A stretch of 64,000 nucleotides of DNA, from assembly GCF_001263395.1 (NCBI RefSeq), contig NZ_CP011786.1, positions 1,736,001-1,800,000 of the forward strand, in the 5' to 3' direction. The first letter of the stretch is position 1. Each line of letters opens with the position of its first letter. The notes beneath the pieces were generated by a model. The model did not search any database, had not been told where the DNA came from, and was given only the letters and a program-made list of their open reading frames with translations. The stretch is from Bifidobacterium actinocoloniiforme DSM 22766. GTDB taxonomy: Bacteria > Actinomycetota > Actinomycetes > Actinomycetales > Bifidobacteriaceae. This document shows positions 46,191 through 55,844 of the stretch, piece after piece. Position numbers and translations under genes: made by a program.

Positions 46191-46920
46191 CCGCGAGACC
46201 TTTCTGAATTACCTGGCCGAAAAGGCCCGGCGCCCCCGCCACCAGCTGGCCGACAACCCCCTGGTGCCGGTCAACGACCTGCCGGAGACCACACTATCCG
46301 GCAAGAGCCAGGACGAGCTGATGGAGATCGCCAGGGCCAACAGCAAGGCCGTTAATGTGAACTTCCAGACCACCAGCAAGGCCGGTCTGCCACGCGCTTT
46401 GGACGACTTCATCAGGGCTAAAATCTCCGACCGCCCGGACGACGAGTATCAGGCGAACGGCCACAACCACCTGTTGCTGCCCACATCCGACCTGTACGCG
46501 GACTTCGGTCTGGAAGGTTGGAGGGATGGCCTGCACGACCCGGAGCCCACGTTCTGGAAGCCGGGCGCGGGGCGGGACGCGAACATTGACACGGCTGAGC
46601 ACGCCGGGGCGGCGATCGCCTTCGCCGATTACATGCTGGCCGAGTCCTGCTCGATCACTACGGCCACCACGCCGGGGCAGGGGCGGGCCTTCCACTTCCT
46701 GCCAGTGCACTACCTGGCCATCGTGCGCAAGTCCTGCATCCTGCCGCGCTCGCGCCAGGCCATGGACCGCTACGACAAGGCCATGAAGTCCGGCGAGCTC
46801 AAAACCTCCAACATCAACATCATCACCGGCCCGTCCAACACCGGTGACATCGAGATGGTGCTGGTCGTGGGCGTCCACGGTCCCTTGGACATGACCTACC
46901 TGGTCGTCGAGGACATGTAG
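46183..46920 (+). CDS. lutC: Lactate utilization protein C
   Basis: A 245-residue LUD-domain protein and third part of the LutABC complex. Recognisable segments include the central AGAAIAFADYMLAESCSITT and the C-terminal TGPSNTGDIEMVLVVGVHGP. ATG 46183 follows AGGAAGGAG; the longer frame from 45997 runs within lutB. The operon ends with the hairpin at 46944-46986. Confidence 0.92.
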   Translation: MTDRETFLNYLAEKARRPRHQLADNPLVPVNDLPETTLSGKSQDELMEIARANSKAVNVNFQTTSKAGLPRALDDFIRAKISDRPDDEYQANGHNHLLLPTSDLYADFGLEGWRDGLHDPEPTFWKPGAGRDANIDTAEHAGAAIAFADYMLAESCSITTATTPGQGRAFHFLPVHYLAIVRKSCILPRSRQAMDRYDKAMKSGELKTSNINIITGPSNTGDIEMVLVVGVHGPLDMTYLVVEDM

Positions 46921-46943
46921 GGCAGAGCCTGGGCGTTGATAAG

Positions 46944-46986
46944 GCGACCCCCTGCCGGAGGATCAATAATCCTGGCAGGGGGTCGC
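46944..46986. terminator. Bidirectional terminator between lutC and rimM
   Basis: A 13-bp outer stem (GCGACCCCCTGCC and complement) continues into a second stem (GGAT/ATCC type) in the loop. It lies between two convergent genes. Confidence 0.75.
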
Positions 46987-47031
46987 GGTGCGTCTGCTGG
47001 GAGGGGAGGGGTACGTGGCCCCTGCCTCCGC

Positions 47032-47661
47032 CTAATCCAGGCCGGGTAAGAGGCCCTTGGGCGGGTCGATGCCAATGTATCCCGCGTCCGGGTCCACTTC
47101 GGGCACTAGCTGCTCTACAAACGGCACTAAGCCGGTCACGGGTCCGGCCTCTTCGTCCGTCCCGTTCTCGCCGTGGTCGCCCGCCTTGCCGGTGGGGGCG
47201 AGCTCTATTTCCAGGAGCTGCTGGGCGGTGGCGTCAATCACGTCCTTGACGGTGCCCACCAGTTTGTCAGCCGGCAATCCCAGGGCGTTGCCGGGGGCCA
47301 TGCGCACTTCAAGGCCAATGAGGTCCTCCAAGTACCAGGCATCGTCTTGTTCTTCAGTTTCCGGGTCGGGCTCCACGTACAGCTCGGTGCCGCTCAGGGC
47401 TTCGGAGGCGTTCCGGTCCGCCACGCCCTCAAAGAGCACAATCCAGCGGCTTTTGAATCGACGGGAGGATACGACGGTGAACGCCCGGCTCCGGTCGGCG
47501 GTGGTGAGCACGGAACCGGGGGAGAAGCGGCGTTCGGGCTCATCGGTGTACGCGAACACGTTCACCTCGCCCTTGAGCCCTTGAGCGCGCCCAATACGGC
47601 AGACCCTCAACAGTCTTGACTGCTGAGGGTCTGCAACCGAGCGATTGGCGTCCGCGCTCAC
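47032..47661 (-). CDS. rimM: Ribosome maturation factor RimM
   Basis: A 209-residue protein needed for late 30S assembly. The N-terminal domain starts with LLRVCRIGRAQGLKGEVNV and the C-terminal PRC-like barrel has YLEDLIGLEV. The start codon overlaps the khpA stop (ATGA). A Gly/Glu-rich insertion is present in the second half. It is the last gene of the rpsP-khpA-rimM group. Confidence 0.94.
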   Translation of the reverse strand: MSADANRSVADPQQSRLLRVCRIGRAQGLKGEVNVFAYTDEPERRFSPGSVLTTADRSRAFTVVSSRRFKSRWIVLFEGVADRNASEALSGTELYVEPDPETEEQDDAWYLEDLIGLEVRMAPGNALGLPADKLVGTVKDVIDATAQQLLEIELAPTGKAGDHGENGTDEEAGPVTGLVPFVEQLVPEVDPDAGYIGIDPPKGLLPGLD

Positions 47662-47891
47662 CTGCGTACGTCCATGATGTCGACGCGGATCTTATGGTCG
47701 CTGATGGCCTGGGCCACGGTGCGAACGGCGTTGGCCGTCCGCCCGTTGCGCCCGATCACACGCCCGATGTCCTCCGGGTTCACCCGCACCCGCAGCAGTT
47801 CGCCACGGGCGTTCTCATGGGAGCGCACGGAGACGTCGTCGGGGAAATCGACAATGTTCTTAATCAGGTGTTCGACTGCTTGCGCGAGCAT
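47658..47891 (-). CDS. khpA: KH-domain RNA-binding protein KhpA
   Basis: A 77-residue single KH-domain protein (formerly YlqC). The GxxG loop is GRVIGRNGRTANAVR. KhpA and its partner bind many RNAs and affect cell elongation and division in Gram-positive bacteria. ATG 47891 follows GAGGAGTGA. It sits between rpsP and rimM, the common arrangement. Confidence 0.93.
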   Translation of the reverse strand: MLAQAVEHLIKNIVDFPDDVSVRSHENARGELLRVRVNPEDIGRVIGRNGRTANAVRTVAQAISDHKIRVDIMDVRR

Positions 47892-47932
47892 GGCAATCAC
47901 TCCTCCAAACGCTTCAGGTCCCCTGGGGCCGC

Positions 47933-48406
47933 TCACTCGGCGGTGGGGTTCTCCTCTTCACCGGACTGGGCTTCGGCGGTCTCAGCCTCGCTGTCCTGGG
48001 CCGCCTTGGCTTCGGCTTCGGCCTTGGCCTTCGCCTCGGCCTCGGACTTCTTGGCCTTGAGCTTCTGGGCCTCGGCCTCTGCCTGCTCGATGCGGGCTTG
48101 GGCGTCCTTCTCGGCCTGGGGCACCTTCAGCGTGCCCTCCTGGCCGGGCAGACCCTTGTACTTCTGCCAGTCGCCGGTGATCTTGAGCAGGTTGGAAACC
48201 GGCTCGCTGGGCTGGGCGCCCACACCGAGCCAGTACTGCGCGCGCTCGGAGTCGATCTTAATCGTAGAAGGCTGGGTGTTGGGGTTGTAGGTGCCGATCT
48301 CCTCGATCACCTTGCCGTCGCGCTTCTTACGCGAATCGACGACGACCACGCGGTAAAAGGCGTAGAACTTCTTGCCCATTCTCTTCAGGCGAATCTTGGT
48401 TGCCAA
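47933..48406 (-). CDS. rpsP: 30S ribosomal protein S16 with long C-terminal tail
   Basis: A 157-residue S16. Residues 1-85 are the ribosomal core ([18 protein letters not shown]). The C-terminal ~65 residues are an Ala/Glu/Lys-rich tail with a coiled-coil look, longer than many S16 proteins. The start is TTG 48406, chosen because the family N-terminus MATKIRLKR begins there and AAGGAGAG lies eight bases upstream; no ATG or GTG fits. Confidence 0.95.
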   Translation of the reverse strand: MATKIRLKRMGKKFYAFYRVVVVDSRKKRDGKVIEEIGTYNPNTQPSTIKIDSERAQYWLGVGAQPSEPVSNLLKITGDWQKYKGLPGQEGTLKVPQAEKDAQARIEQAEAEAQKLKAKKSEAEAKAKAEAEAKAAQDSEAETAEAQSGEEENPTAE

Positions 48407-48525
48407 AGCGGCTCTCCTTGTAGCTAGGTTTGCGGTATCCGCACTCCATGTGGGGCATGGAATCCAGGCGCCACGTGTCCTCGCGCGCGACGGTATGAGA
48501 GGGCCCGTCCACACGAATAACAGCA

Positions 48526-48531
48526 ACAGTA
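48526..48531 (-). promoter_or_regulatory. -10 box upstream of rpsP
   Basis: TATACT on the minus strand (48531-48526), in the context GGTATACT, lies about 120 bases before the TTG start. No convincing -35 box was found. Confidence 0.35.
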
Positions 48532-48610
48532 TACCGCTCAGACCGGATAAATCGTGCGTGAACGATGCGCCTGAGCCGCGCGACGGGCCCTGGCTCCAGC
48601 GGGAGGTCCC

Positions 48611-49654
48611 TCAGGCTGCTTGCAGGGTGGCCACCAGGGCCATATGATCGGTGGAGGGGATGCGCAAGGAACGCAGTCCGGTGCAGGCCAATCCTTGGGT
48701 GTGCAGGACATGGTCGATCTCTATGAGCGGGGGCAGGGTAGCCCAGGATGCGGGGAACGTGGGATGAAGCCCCGCGCTGGCCTCGCCGCCGGCGTCAAGC
48801 AGGTGGCCGTCGCTCAGCAGACGGCGGAAGGAGGGGTGGTGGACTGATGAATTGAGGTCGCCCATGATGAGCGCGTCATCCGCGTCTCCCGCCTGCCGAC
48901 GCGCGCTGGCTTGGGCGGCGGGGGAGGGGGCCGCAGGGCTCAGGCCCGCCAGAGCCAAAATCGAGGCCCCCCAGTTGCTGCCGCCACGCTGAGGGGATTT
49001 GGGGTGGGCTGACGCGACCAGTATCGTGCGCCCCAAAGCTTCTACCGTCAGTGTCGGCACGGCGGAAGCGGGCAAGGATACCGATTGAGGGCGCCGGCCC
49101 TTCGGCTGGATCCGGCTGAATACCGCATTGAAACCGCCGTTGTCGTCAGTGGTGGCGACCCCTACTGATTGGTAGGGCAGCACCATGGGCAGTCCAGCTT
49201 CCCGGAGGCGGTCGAGCAGGGTCTGGCTGACCTCTTGCAAAGCGAGCAGATCCACATGCTGGCGCTCGACCGCGGCCTTTATGGCCTGCGCATCGGCGTG
49301 GCCATACTTGCAGTTCAAGCTCATGACGGTTAAACGCTTTGGGCTGACCGTAGCGGCGTCAGGCTGGCTGAAACCCGGAAGGGCGGATATGGCAAGGACC
49401 CCGGAAGGGAGGTGGAGAAGGAAGGGGAGGAGCCAGATGGTTTCCAGGAGCAGCAGAAGCGTGGCGGCTACCGCTTGAGGCCAGGCGGTGATGACCAGGG
49501 ACCAAACGAGCAGCACCATCAAAGGCGCGCTCAGTAGTGGTACGAGGGCTATCAGCTCGGGCAGGGGCCGGTGCCAGTCCCAGCCGGCGGGCAGGTAGCG
49601 CAAGGCCATCCACAGGGCGCATAGGGCCAGCAGGGCCCAGAGCAGGGTGGACAC
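48611..49654 (-). CDS. Membrane-anchored endonuclease/exonuclease/phosphatase-family protein
   Basis: A 347-residue protein with about three N-terminal membrane segments (1-100) followed by an EEP-fold domain. Key motifs are present: LNCKYG, LALQEVS (metal-binding Glu), MGDLNSS (Asp/Asn) and STDHMALV (catalytic His). Members cleave phosphodiesters in nucleic acids, lipids or nucleotides; the membrane anchor suggests an outward or lipid-side role. The start is 49654, seven bases after ffh ends, so it is probably in the ffh transcript. Confidence 0.85.
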   Translation of the reverse strand: MSTLLWALLALCALWMALRYLPAGWDWHRPLPELIALVPLLSAPLMVLLVWSLVITAWPQAVAATLLLLLETIWLLPFLLHLPSGVLAISALPGFSQPDAATVSPKRLTVMSLNCKYGHADAQAIKAAVERQHVDLLALQEVSQTLLDRLREAGLPMVLPYQSVGVATTDDNGGFNAVFSRIQPKGRRPQSVSLPASAVPTLTVEALGRTILVASAHPKSPQRGGSNWGASILALAGLSPAAPSPAAQASARRQAGDADDALIMGDLNSSVHHPSFRRLLSDGHLLDAGGEASAGLHPTFPASWATLPPLIEIDHVLHTQGLACTGLRSLRIPSTDHMALVATLQAA

Positions 49655-49661
49655 GCGGCTG

Positions 49662-51278
49662 TCAGGCTCCTAGGAGCCCGCCCAGGCCACCGCCTAGGTT
49701 CGGTGGAATCTGGGGCATGCCATCGGGCACCTGAGTGGTCTGGGGCTTCGCGAAAGCGGAACCCGAGTTGGGCGCGCCGGAGCCCTTGCCTCCGGACAAG
49801 CGCTCGCGCAAGGCCTTCTCCTCCGCCTCGCGCTTCATTGGGTTGCCGGAGCGGGATTTACCCTTCTTCTTGCTTTTCTTGCCCTTCTTCGACCCCTTGC
49901 CCCCAAAACCGGGCATACCGGGCATCTGACGGACGCCGTTGGTCATCCGCCGCATCATCTTGGCGGCCTGATCGAAGCGCTGGAGGAGGCCGTTGACCGA
50001 GGAGACGGTGACGCCTGCTCCGTAAGCGATGCGGGCGCGGCGGGAGCCGTCGATGATCTTCGGGTCACGCCGCTCCTGGGGGGTCATCGAATTGATGATG
50101 GCCTCCGTGCGGTCGACCTCCCTCTCGTCGAACTGCTCCAGCTCCTTGCGGTGCTGGGCCATGCCGGGGATCATGCCCAGAATCGACTTCAAGGAGCCGA
50201 GCTTGCGCACCTGCTGCAATTGGTCCATGAAGTCGTCCAGGCCATAGGAGCCCTCGAGCATCCTCTCGGCGGCCTTGCGCGATTCCTCCTCGTCGAACTC
50301 GCGTTGGGCCTGCTCGATCAGGGTCAGGATATCGCCCATGTCGAGGATGCGGGAGGCCATGCGATCGGGGTGGAAGACCTCGAAGTCCTTGAGCCCCTCG
50401 CCGTTGGAAGCGAACAGAATCGGTTTGCCGGTCACTGAGGCTACGGACAAGGCCGCGCCGCCACGGGCGTCGCCGTCCAGCTTGGAGAGCACCACGCCGG
50501 TGAAGTCCACGCCCTCATCGAAGGCCTTGGCGGTTTGCACCGCGTCCTGGCCGATCATCGCGTCGATCACGAACAGGATTTCGTCGGGGTGGACCGCGTC
50601 GCGGATGTCGCGCGCCTGAGCCATCAGCTCCTGGTCCACGCCCAGACGGCCGGCCGTATCGATAATGACCGTGTCGTAGAGCTTGGACTGCGCCTCTTGA
50701 ATCGAGTCGCGCGCCACCTTCACCGGGTCGCCGGTGGCTTGACCAGGCGAAACCACGTCCGAGCTTTCGGTCTGTACGCCGGGCTGGGGGGCGTACACCG
50801 GCACACCGGCGCGCTCGCCGACCACTTGCAGCTGGGTCACCGCGTTCGGCCGCTGCAGGTCGGCCGCCACCAGCAGGGGGGTGTGGCCAGCGTCTTTGAG
50901 CCAGTATCCCAGCTTGCCGGCCAGGGTGGTCTTACCGGCGCCCTGCAAGCCCGCGAGCATGATCACAGTGGGCGGGGTCTTGGCGAAGTTGAGCGGCCGG
51001 TCCACGCCGGCGCCCAGAATCTGCGTGAGCTCGTCGTTGACGATCGAGACCACCTGCTGGGCCGGATTGAGCGCCTCCGACACTTCGGCGCCCAACGCGC
51101 GTTCGCGCACCTTGGCTGTGAAGGAACGCACCACGTCGAGCGACACGTCGGCGTCCAGCAGGGCGCGGCGAATCTCGCGGATGGTGCCGTCGATATCGGA
51201 TTCACTCAGCTTGCCCTTGGAACGCAAGTGGGTGAAGGCGTTCGACAGCCTGTCGGTCAAAGAAGAAAAAGCAGCCAT
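49662..51278 (-). CDS. ffh: Signal recognition particle protein Ffh
   Basis: A 538-residue SRP GTPase that targets membrane proteins co-translationally. The NG domain has GLQGAGKTTLAGKL, DTAGRLGVDQELM and LSKLDGDARGGAAL. The M domain follows, ending in a Lys/Gly-rich stretch and a Gly/Leu-rich tail. It starts at ATG 51278, 52 bases downstream of cysS, and is followed by the EEP gene. Confidence 0.96.
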   Translation of the reverse strand: MAAFSSLTDRLSNAFTHLRSKGKLSESDIDGTIREIRRALLDADVSLDVVRSFTAKVRERALGAEVSEALNPAQQVVSIVNDELTQILGAGVDRPLNFAKTPPTVIMLAGLQGAGKTTLAGKLGYWLKDAGHTPLLVAADLQRPNAVTQLQVVGERAGVPVYAPQPGVQTESSDVVSPGQATGDPVKVARDSIQEAQSKLYDTVIIDTAGRLGVDQELMAQARDIRDAVHPDEILFVIDAMIGQDAVQTAKAFDEGVDFTGVVLSKLDGDARGGAALSVASVTGKPILFASNGEGLKDFEVFHPDRMASRILDMGDILTLIEQAQREFDEEESRKAAERMLEGSYGLDDFMDQLQQVRKLGSLKSILGMIPGMAQHRKELEQFDEREVDRTEAIINSMTPQERRDPKIIDGSRRARIAYGAGVTVSSVNGLLQRFDQAAKMMRRMTNGVRQMPGMPGFGGKGSKKGKKSKKKGKSRSGNPMKREAEEKALRERLSGGKGSGAPNSGSAFAKPQTTQVPDGMPQIPPNLGGGLGGLLGA

Positions 51279-51330
51279 AATCCCATAATTCTAGCGGTCG
51301 CCCGGGAAAAGACGGCAGGACCGGCCGGGC

Positions 51331-52938
51331 TCAGCCTTCCAGCTGCCAAGTGGGGCCGGTTGGGGTGTCCTCTATGGTGATGTGGGCCTGTGCCAGGCGG
51401 TCGCGGATGGCGTCAGCCTGGGCGAAGTCCTTGGCGGAGCGCGCGGTCTGGCGGGCGGCGAGCTCCTGGGAGACCAGGGCGTCCAGGGCCTCGTGGGCGG
51501 TATCGGCGGCGGCCCCCCGTCCTGGTTGGGCCCAATGGGGGTCAAGAGGGTCAAGGCCGAACACGTCGAGCATGGCGCGTACGTCCAGCAGGTCCCGCAG
51601 CAGTCCGTCCTGGGCGTCGCGGGCGTTCGGGTCACCGGCAATCCCGGCCATGCCGGAATTAGCGCGGCGGATGGTGGCGAACAGAACCGCCAGCGCCTCG
51701 GGCACCTTGATGTCGTCGTTCATGGCGGCCACGAAATCGGCGGGCAACTGGTCGGCCGTGCGCTCGGCCACCTCCTGCCGGGAGGGTTGCCAGCCCAGGG
51801 CCTTACCGGCGCGATCCACGAACCCGTTGATGCGCTCATAAGCCGCCTGCGCCTCGTTCATGGTCTGATCGCCCCACTCCAGCATGGAGCGGTAGTGGGT
51901 GGAAACCAGCGCGTACCGCACCACCCAAGCGGGGTAGGCGTCCAGCACGGCGTCCGCGGCCAGCCCGTTGCCCAGCGATTTGGACATCTTCTCGCCTTTT
52001 TGCGTCACCCAGGCGGTGTGCATCCAGCGGTGGGCGAACCCCCACCCAGCGGCGTGGGATTGGGCCATTTCGTTCTCGTGATGAGGGAAGCGAAGGTCCA
52101 GTCCGCCACCGTGGATGTCGAAATCCGCGCCCAGGTACCGCCGGCTCATGGCCGAGCATTCCAGGTGCCAGCCCGGGCGTCCGGTGCCGAACGGCGTGGT
52201 CCAGCGGGCGGTCGGCGGGTCGGTGGGCTTGGAGGCCTTCCAAAGGGCGAAATCCCGGGGTCCGCGCTTACCTGAGGCCAGGTCGGCGTCGTCAGCCGGT
52301 TTGTACTGGTCCGGCCCTTCGGCGTCTACGCTCGGCCCCATGCGGTCGGCCACGGCGGCTTGCTCGTCGGCGGCTTGGGTGCCGGTCTCCTGGTGGGTGA
52401 GCGCCCCGTACTCGGGCCAGGATTCCACGTCGAAGTACACGTTGCCGGATGGGCGGCCTTCCTCGTCGGGCACGATGTAGGCGTGGCCCCGGTCGATCAA
52501 CCGTTCCACCAGCTCAACCATCTGCGGCACATGCCCGGTGGCGCGCGGTTCGTAAGTGGGGGGCAGGGCCCCCAGGGTGTCGTAAGCGGCGGTGAACTCG
52601 CGCTCATAGATGTAGGCGCGTTGCCACCATTGTTGGCCGGCGGCGGCCGCCTTATCCAGGATTTTGTCGTCGATGTCGGTCACATTGCGCACGAGCGTCA
52701 CTTGGTAGCCCAGCTTGAGCATCCAGCGGCGGATCACGTCGAAGGCGAGCGTGGTGCGCAGGTGGCCCACGTGCGGCGAGCTCTGCACCGTGGCCCCGCA
52801 CACGTAGATCCCCACCCGGTCCGGTTCGATGGATTCGAAGGCGCTCACCGCCTTGGTCGCTGTGTCATACAGCCGCAGCCCCGCCGCCGCTCGGCTCAGA
52901 GAATCGTTGAAATCGCGCGCTTTCGAGCTCATATCCAT
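51331..52938 (-). CDS. cysS: Cysteine--tRNA ligase
   Basis: A 535-residue class I synthetase that charges tRNA-Cys. The N-terminal [17 protein letters not shown] holds the zinc Cys and the HIGH-like motif (PHVGH). WHLECSAMS gives a further zinc Cys, and KMSKSLGN is the KMSKS motif. It is somewhat longer than the ~460 residues of many CysRS. A leaderless-type TAGCAT lies seven bases before ATG 52938, which supports this start over 52983. Confidence 0.94.
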   Translation of the reverse strand: MDMSSKARDFNDSLSRAAAGLRLYDTATKAVSAFESIEPDRVGIYVCGATVQSSPHVGHLRTTLAFDVIRRWMLKLGYQVTLVRNVTDIDDKILDKAAAAGQQWWQRAYIYEREFTAAYDTLGALPPTYEPRATGHVPQMVELVERLIDRGHAYIVPDEEGRPSGNVYFDVESWPEYGALTHQETGTQAADEQAAVADRMGPSVDAEGPDQYKPADDADLASGKRGPRDFALWKASKPTDPPTARWTTPFGTGRPGWHLECSAMSRRYLGADFDIHGGGLDLRFPHHENEMAQSHAAGWGFAHRWMHTAWVTQKGEKMSKSLGNGLAADAVLDAYPAWVVRYALVSTHYRSMLEWGDQTMNEAQAAYERINGFVDRAGKALGWQPSRQEVAERTADQLPADFVAAMNDDIKVPEALAVLFATIRRANSGMAGIAGDPNARDAQDGLLRDLLDVRAMLDVFGLDPLDPHWAQPGRGAAADTAHEALDALVSQELAARQTARSAKDFAQADAIRDRLAQAHITIEDTPTGPTWQLEG

Positions 52939-52951
52939 AGGGTTGATGCTA
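52936..52951 (-). promoter_or_regulatory. Possible leaderless promoter of cysS
   Basis: TAGCAT (minus strand, 52951-52946) followed by seven bases and ATG 52938. There is no Shine-Dalgarno. Confidence 0.4.
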
Positions 52952-53200
52952 CCCGCCAAGCCTGACATCGAGCCCTGCGTCATCCGCCCGGTTCCGCGCA
53001 GGCTTGCGCGGATTGTGCGCCCGGTTTTCCACTCGGAAGCGAGGGTGGGGCGCGGCGGTGTGAGGGGCGTGCGTGATGCGGTGTCGGTCGGAGGCGGAAT
53101 GAGGCCTGGGAGGGTGGATGGTCGGGGAGAGTCAGCGCTTGGAGGCGTAGGGAGAGGAGCCTGTCTGACGGGGCGTGTGTCGCTAGGGTGGTGGGCGTGT

Positions 53201-53215
53201 CACAATGGGGGTATG
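53201..53215 (+). promoter_or_regulatory. Possible leaderless promoter of the amidotransferase
   Basis: CACAAT ends six bases before ATG 53213, the same box and spacing as at the acyltransferase gene (19018). Confidence 0.35.
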
Positions 53216-53941
53216 GCGAAACGCACTGTGCTGGTCATCCAACATGCACCCTGGGAACGAGCCGGGCGAGTCGGAGAGGCCTTGGAAGACGCCGGGCTCG
53301 ATATTGAGACCCTGAGCGTGGTGGACGTGAATAAACCCGAACTGCCGAAGCCAGGCGAGCTGGCCGGGTTGGTCCTGATGGGCGGGCCTATGCGGGCGGA
53401 TGACTACGAGCACCACCCGGGGCTCAAAGCCGAAACCAAGCTGGTCAAGGAAGCCACGCAAGCGGAGGTGCCGGTGCTGGGCGTCTGCTTGGGGCACCAG
53501 ATACTGGCCCGGGCGCTCGGTGCGCGCTTGCAACCCAGCGACGGGATGCACCAGGGGATGGGAACCGTGAAGTGGGTGGCGACCGACGATGCTGTGTCCA
53601 CCTGGGCGAACAAGACCACCCCGGTGCTGCAATGGCATTCGGACTCGGCAAGCCTGCCGGAAGGTGCCAAACTGCTGGCCAAATCCGCCGACACCAAGGT
53701 CGAGGCGTTCCGGGCTGGATCGGCTTTGGGTCTGCAATTCCACTTGGAAGTGACCGGACCGCTGTTCGAGCAGTGGCTTGACATGCCGCAAATGGTGAAA
53801 GGGCTTAAGAAGAGGCAGATAGCCGAGCTATTGGAGGACTTCCAGGCCAAGGACGACCTGGTCCAACCGTTGGCGGACTCGATCTTCTCCGCTTTCGCCG
53901 CGCGCTGCTCCACCTGCGCGGCGCAGCCCGTCGGGGAGTAA
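53213..53941 (+). CDS. Type 1 glutamine amidotransferase (class I)
   Basis: A 242-residue GATase1-domain protein. The nucleophile elbow GVCLGHQILARAL has Cys92, and the FHLEVTGP segment supplies the His/Glu of the triad. It is not fused to a synthase domain and no partner subunit is near. Such stand-alone forms are often annotated GMP synthase-like and act in unknown amidations. ATG 53213 is chosen; the open frame extends upstream but is not domain-like. It is convergent with the ABC-F gene. Confidence 0.88.
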   Translation: MAKRTVLVIQHAPWERAGRVGEALEDAGLDIETLSVVDVNKPELPKPGELAGLVLMGGPMRADDYEHHPGLKAETKLVKEATQAEVPVLGVCLGHQILARALGARLQPSDGMHQGMGTVKWVATDDAVSTWANKTTPVLQWHSDSASLPEGAKLLAKSADTKVEAFRAGSALGLQFHLEVTGPLFEQWLDMPQMVKGLKKRQIAELLEDFQAKDDLVQPLADSIFSAFAARCSTCAAQPVGE

Positions 53942-53956
53942 GGCAGGCGGACTGGC

Positions 53957-55801
53957 TCAGTCCTCCAGATCCTCGCCGATCTCAAGCCACTCCTCTTCCA
54001 GGGGCTCGATTTGGGCTTGGATGGTTTTGACTTGCTCGTTGAGCTGGCCCAGGCCCTCGTAATCGGCTGGGTCGTGAGCCGCCATCCGGGCCTGCAAGTC
54101 CTGGACCTGGGTGTTGAGCTTGGAGAGTTTGCGCTCGATGGCGCGGGCGCGTTTGCCCAGCTCCCGCTGGGCCTGGCGGCCCGATTTGCCGGCCTGGGAG
54201 GAAGCGTTCTTAGCGGTGGCGCTATAAGCTGAATTCGGGCTGCGGGTTCCGCGCGCGTCGCCGCCGATCTCGGGGGAGGAGCCTGTCCCAGATTTTGCGG
54301 ATTTGACCATATCCAGGTAGTCATCCACGCCGCCGGGCAGGTGGATCACCTTGCCGTCCAGCAGCGCGTATTGCTGGTCAGTCACGCGCTCCAGCAGAAA
54401 ACGGTCGTGGGAGACGACGATCAAGGTGCCAGGCCAGGAGTCCAGCAGGTCCTCCATGACGGCCAGCATGTCGGTATCCAAGTCGTTGCCTGGCTCGTCC
54501 ATGATCAGCACGTTGGGCTCGTCGAGCAGGATAAGCAGGAGTTGCATACGGCGCTTCTGGCCGCCGGACAGGTCGCCTATGCGGGTCATCAGCTGGGCGG
54601 AGGAGAAGCCCAAACGCTCCATCAGCTGGGAAGGCGTGACCTCCTTGCCCTCGACTTCGTAGGTGGCCTTATAGCGGGAGAGGACCTCACGGATACGGTA
54701 CTGGGCCAGCTCCTCCAGCTCGTCCAAACGCTGGGTGAGGACCGCGAACTTGACCGTCTTGCCGATTTTGACATGGCCGGAAGTGGGCTGGACGGTGCCG
54801 TCAATCAGGCCCAGGAGGGTGGATTTGCCTGCGCCGTTGGCGCCGACGATGCCGAAACGGTCGCCCGGGCCAATCAGCCAGGTCACGTCGTCGATCACCG
54901 TGCGAGGCGGATACGACTTGGTCACGTTCTTGAGGTCCACCACCTGCTTGCCCAGGCGGGAGGTGGCCATGCGCTTGAGCTCCAGGGAATCGCGGATGGG
55001 CGGTACGTCGGCGATCAACTCGTTGGCGGCCTTGACGTGGAACTTCTGTTTGGTGGAGCGGGCACGGGCGCCGCGAGTCAGCCAGGCCAGCTCCTTGCGG
55101 GCGAGGTTCCTGCGCTTGGTCTCGGCCACGTCCGCCTGGCGGTCGCGCTCCACGCGCTGGAGCATGTAGGCCGAATAGCCGCCCTCGAAGGGGTCGATCG
55201 CGCCGTCGTGCACCTCCCACATGCGGGTGCAGACCTCGTCCAGGAACCAGCGGTCGTGGGTGACGACCAGGAGCGCTCCCGAGCCCTTGGACCAGCGGTG
55301 CCTCAAGTGCTCGGCCAGCCAGTGGATGGTGAGGATGTCCAGATGATTAGTGGGTTCGTCAAGGGCCAGGATGTCCCAATCCTGGAGCAGGAGCCGGGCC
55401 AGGTCCGCCCGCCGCCGCTGCCCGCCGGACAGGGAGCCCACCGGGGCGTCCAGGTCCATGCCGGCCAGCAAGGTCTGCACGATTTCGCGGGACTTGGGGT
55501 CGGATGCCCACTCGTAATCCTCGCGGTCGCCTAGGGCCGCCTGGCGCAGGCTGTCCTCGTCGCGCAGGGGGTCGCGCTGGTCCAACCTGCCGAAGGTCAG
55601 GCCGCCCCGGCGGGTCACGCGCCCTGAATCCGGCTCCTGGTCGCCTGCAAGCAAGCGCAGGAGCGTGGACTTGCCGTCGCCGTTGCGGCCGACGATGCCA
55701 ATCCGATCACCTTCGAAGACGCCTTGGGTCACATCGGTGAAGATGTTCTTGGTGGCGAAAGAGAGGGAGACGTTTTCCAAACCGAGGTCATAGGTAGGCA
55801 T
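53957..55801 (-). CDS. ABC-F family ATP-binding protein
   Basis: A 614-residue soluble protein with two ATPase domains (about 1-230 and 285-500) joined by a linker, and no membrane segments. Walker A motifs GRNGDGKST and GANGAGKST and signature motifs LSGGQRRR and LSGGQKRR are present. The C-terminal ~90 residues are a coiled coil. ABC-F proteins act on the ribosome or, as in Uup, in DNA/translation maintenance; subtype is uncertain. It follows ilvN by 43 bases on the same strand but has its own TAGATT box. Confidence 0.9.
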   Translation of the reverse strand: MPTYDLGLENVSLSFATKNIFTDVTQGVFEGDRIGIVGRNGDGKSTLLRLLAGDQEPDSGRVTRRGGLTFGRLDQRDPLRDEDSLRQAALGDREDYEWASDPKSREIVQTLLAGMDLDAPVGSLSGGQRRRADLARLLLQDWDILALDEPTNHLDILTIHWLAEHLRHRWSKGSGALLVVTHDRWFLDEVCTRMWEVHDGAIDPFEGGYSAYMLQRVERDRQADVAETKRRNLARKELAWLTRGARARSTKQKFHVKAANELIADVPPIRDSLELKRMATSRLGKQVVDLKNVTKSYPPRTVIDDVTWLIGPGDRFGIVGANGAGKSTLLGLIDGTVQPTSGHVKIGKTVKFAVLTQRLDELEELAQYRIREVLSRYKATYEVEGKEVTPSQLMERLGFSSAQLMTRIGDLSGGQKRRMQLLLILLDEPNVLIMDEPGNDLDTDMLAVMEDLLDSWPGTLIVVSHDRFLLERVTDQQYALLDGKVIHLPGGVDDYLDMVKSAKSGTGSSPEIGGDARGTRSPNSAYSATAKNASSQAGKSGRQAQRELGKRARAIERKLSKLNTQVQDLQARMAAHDPADYEGLGQLNEQVKTIQAQIEPLEEEWLEIGEDLED

Positions 55802-55815
55802 GATTCACCAATCTA
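55799..55815 (-). promoter_or_regulatory. Possible leaderless promoter of the ABC-F gene
   Basis: TAGATT (minus strand, 55815-55810), eight bases before ATG 55801. The spacing is one to two bases longer than at other candidate sites. Confidence 0.3.
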
Positions 55816-55844
55816 GCGCGCGGCCTGGAGCGCGCCGGACCAGT

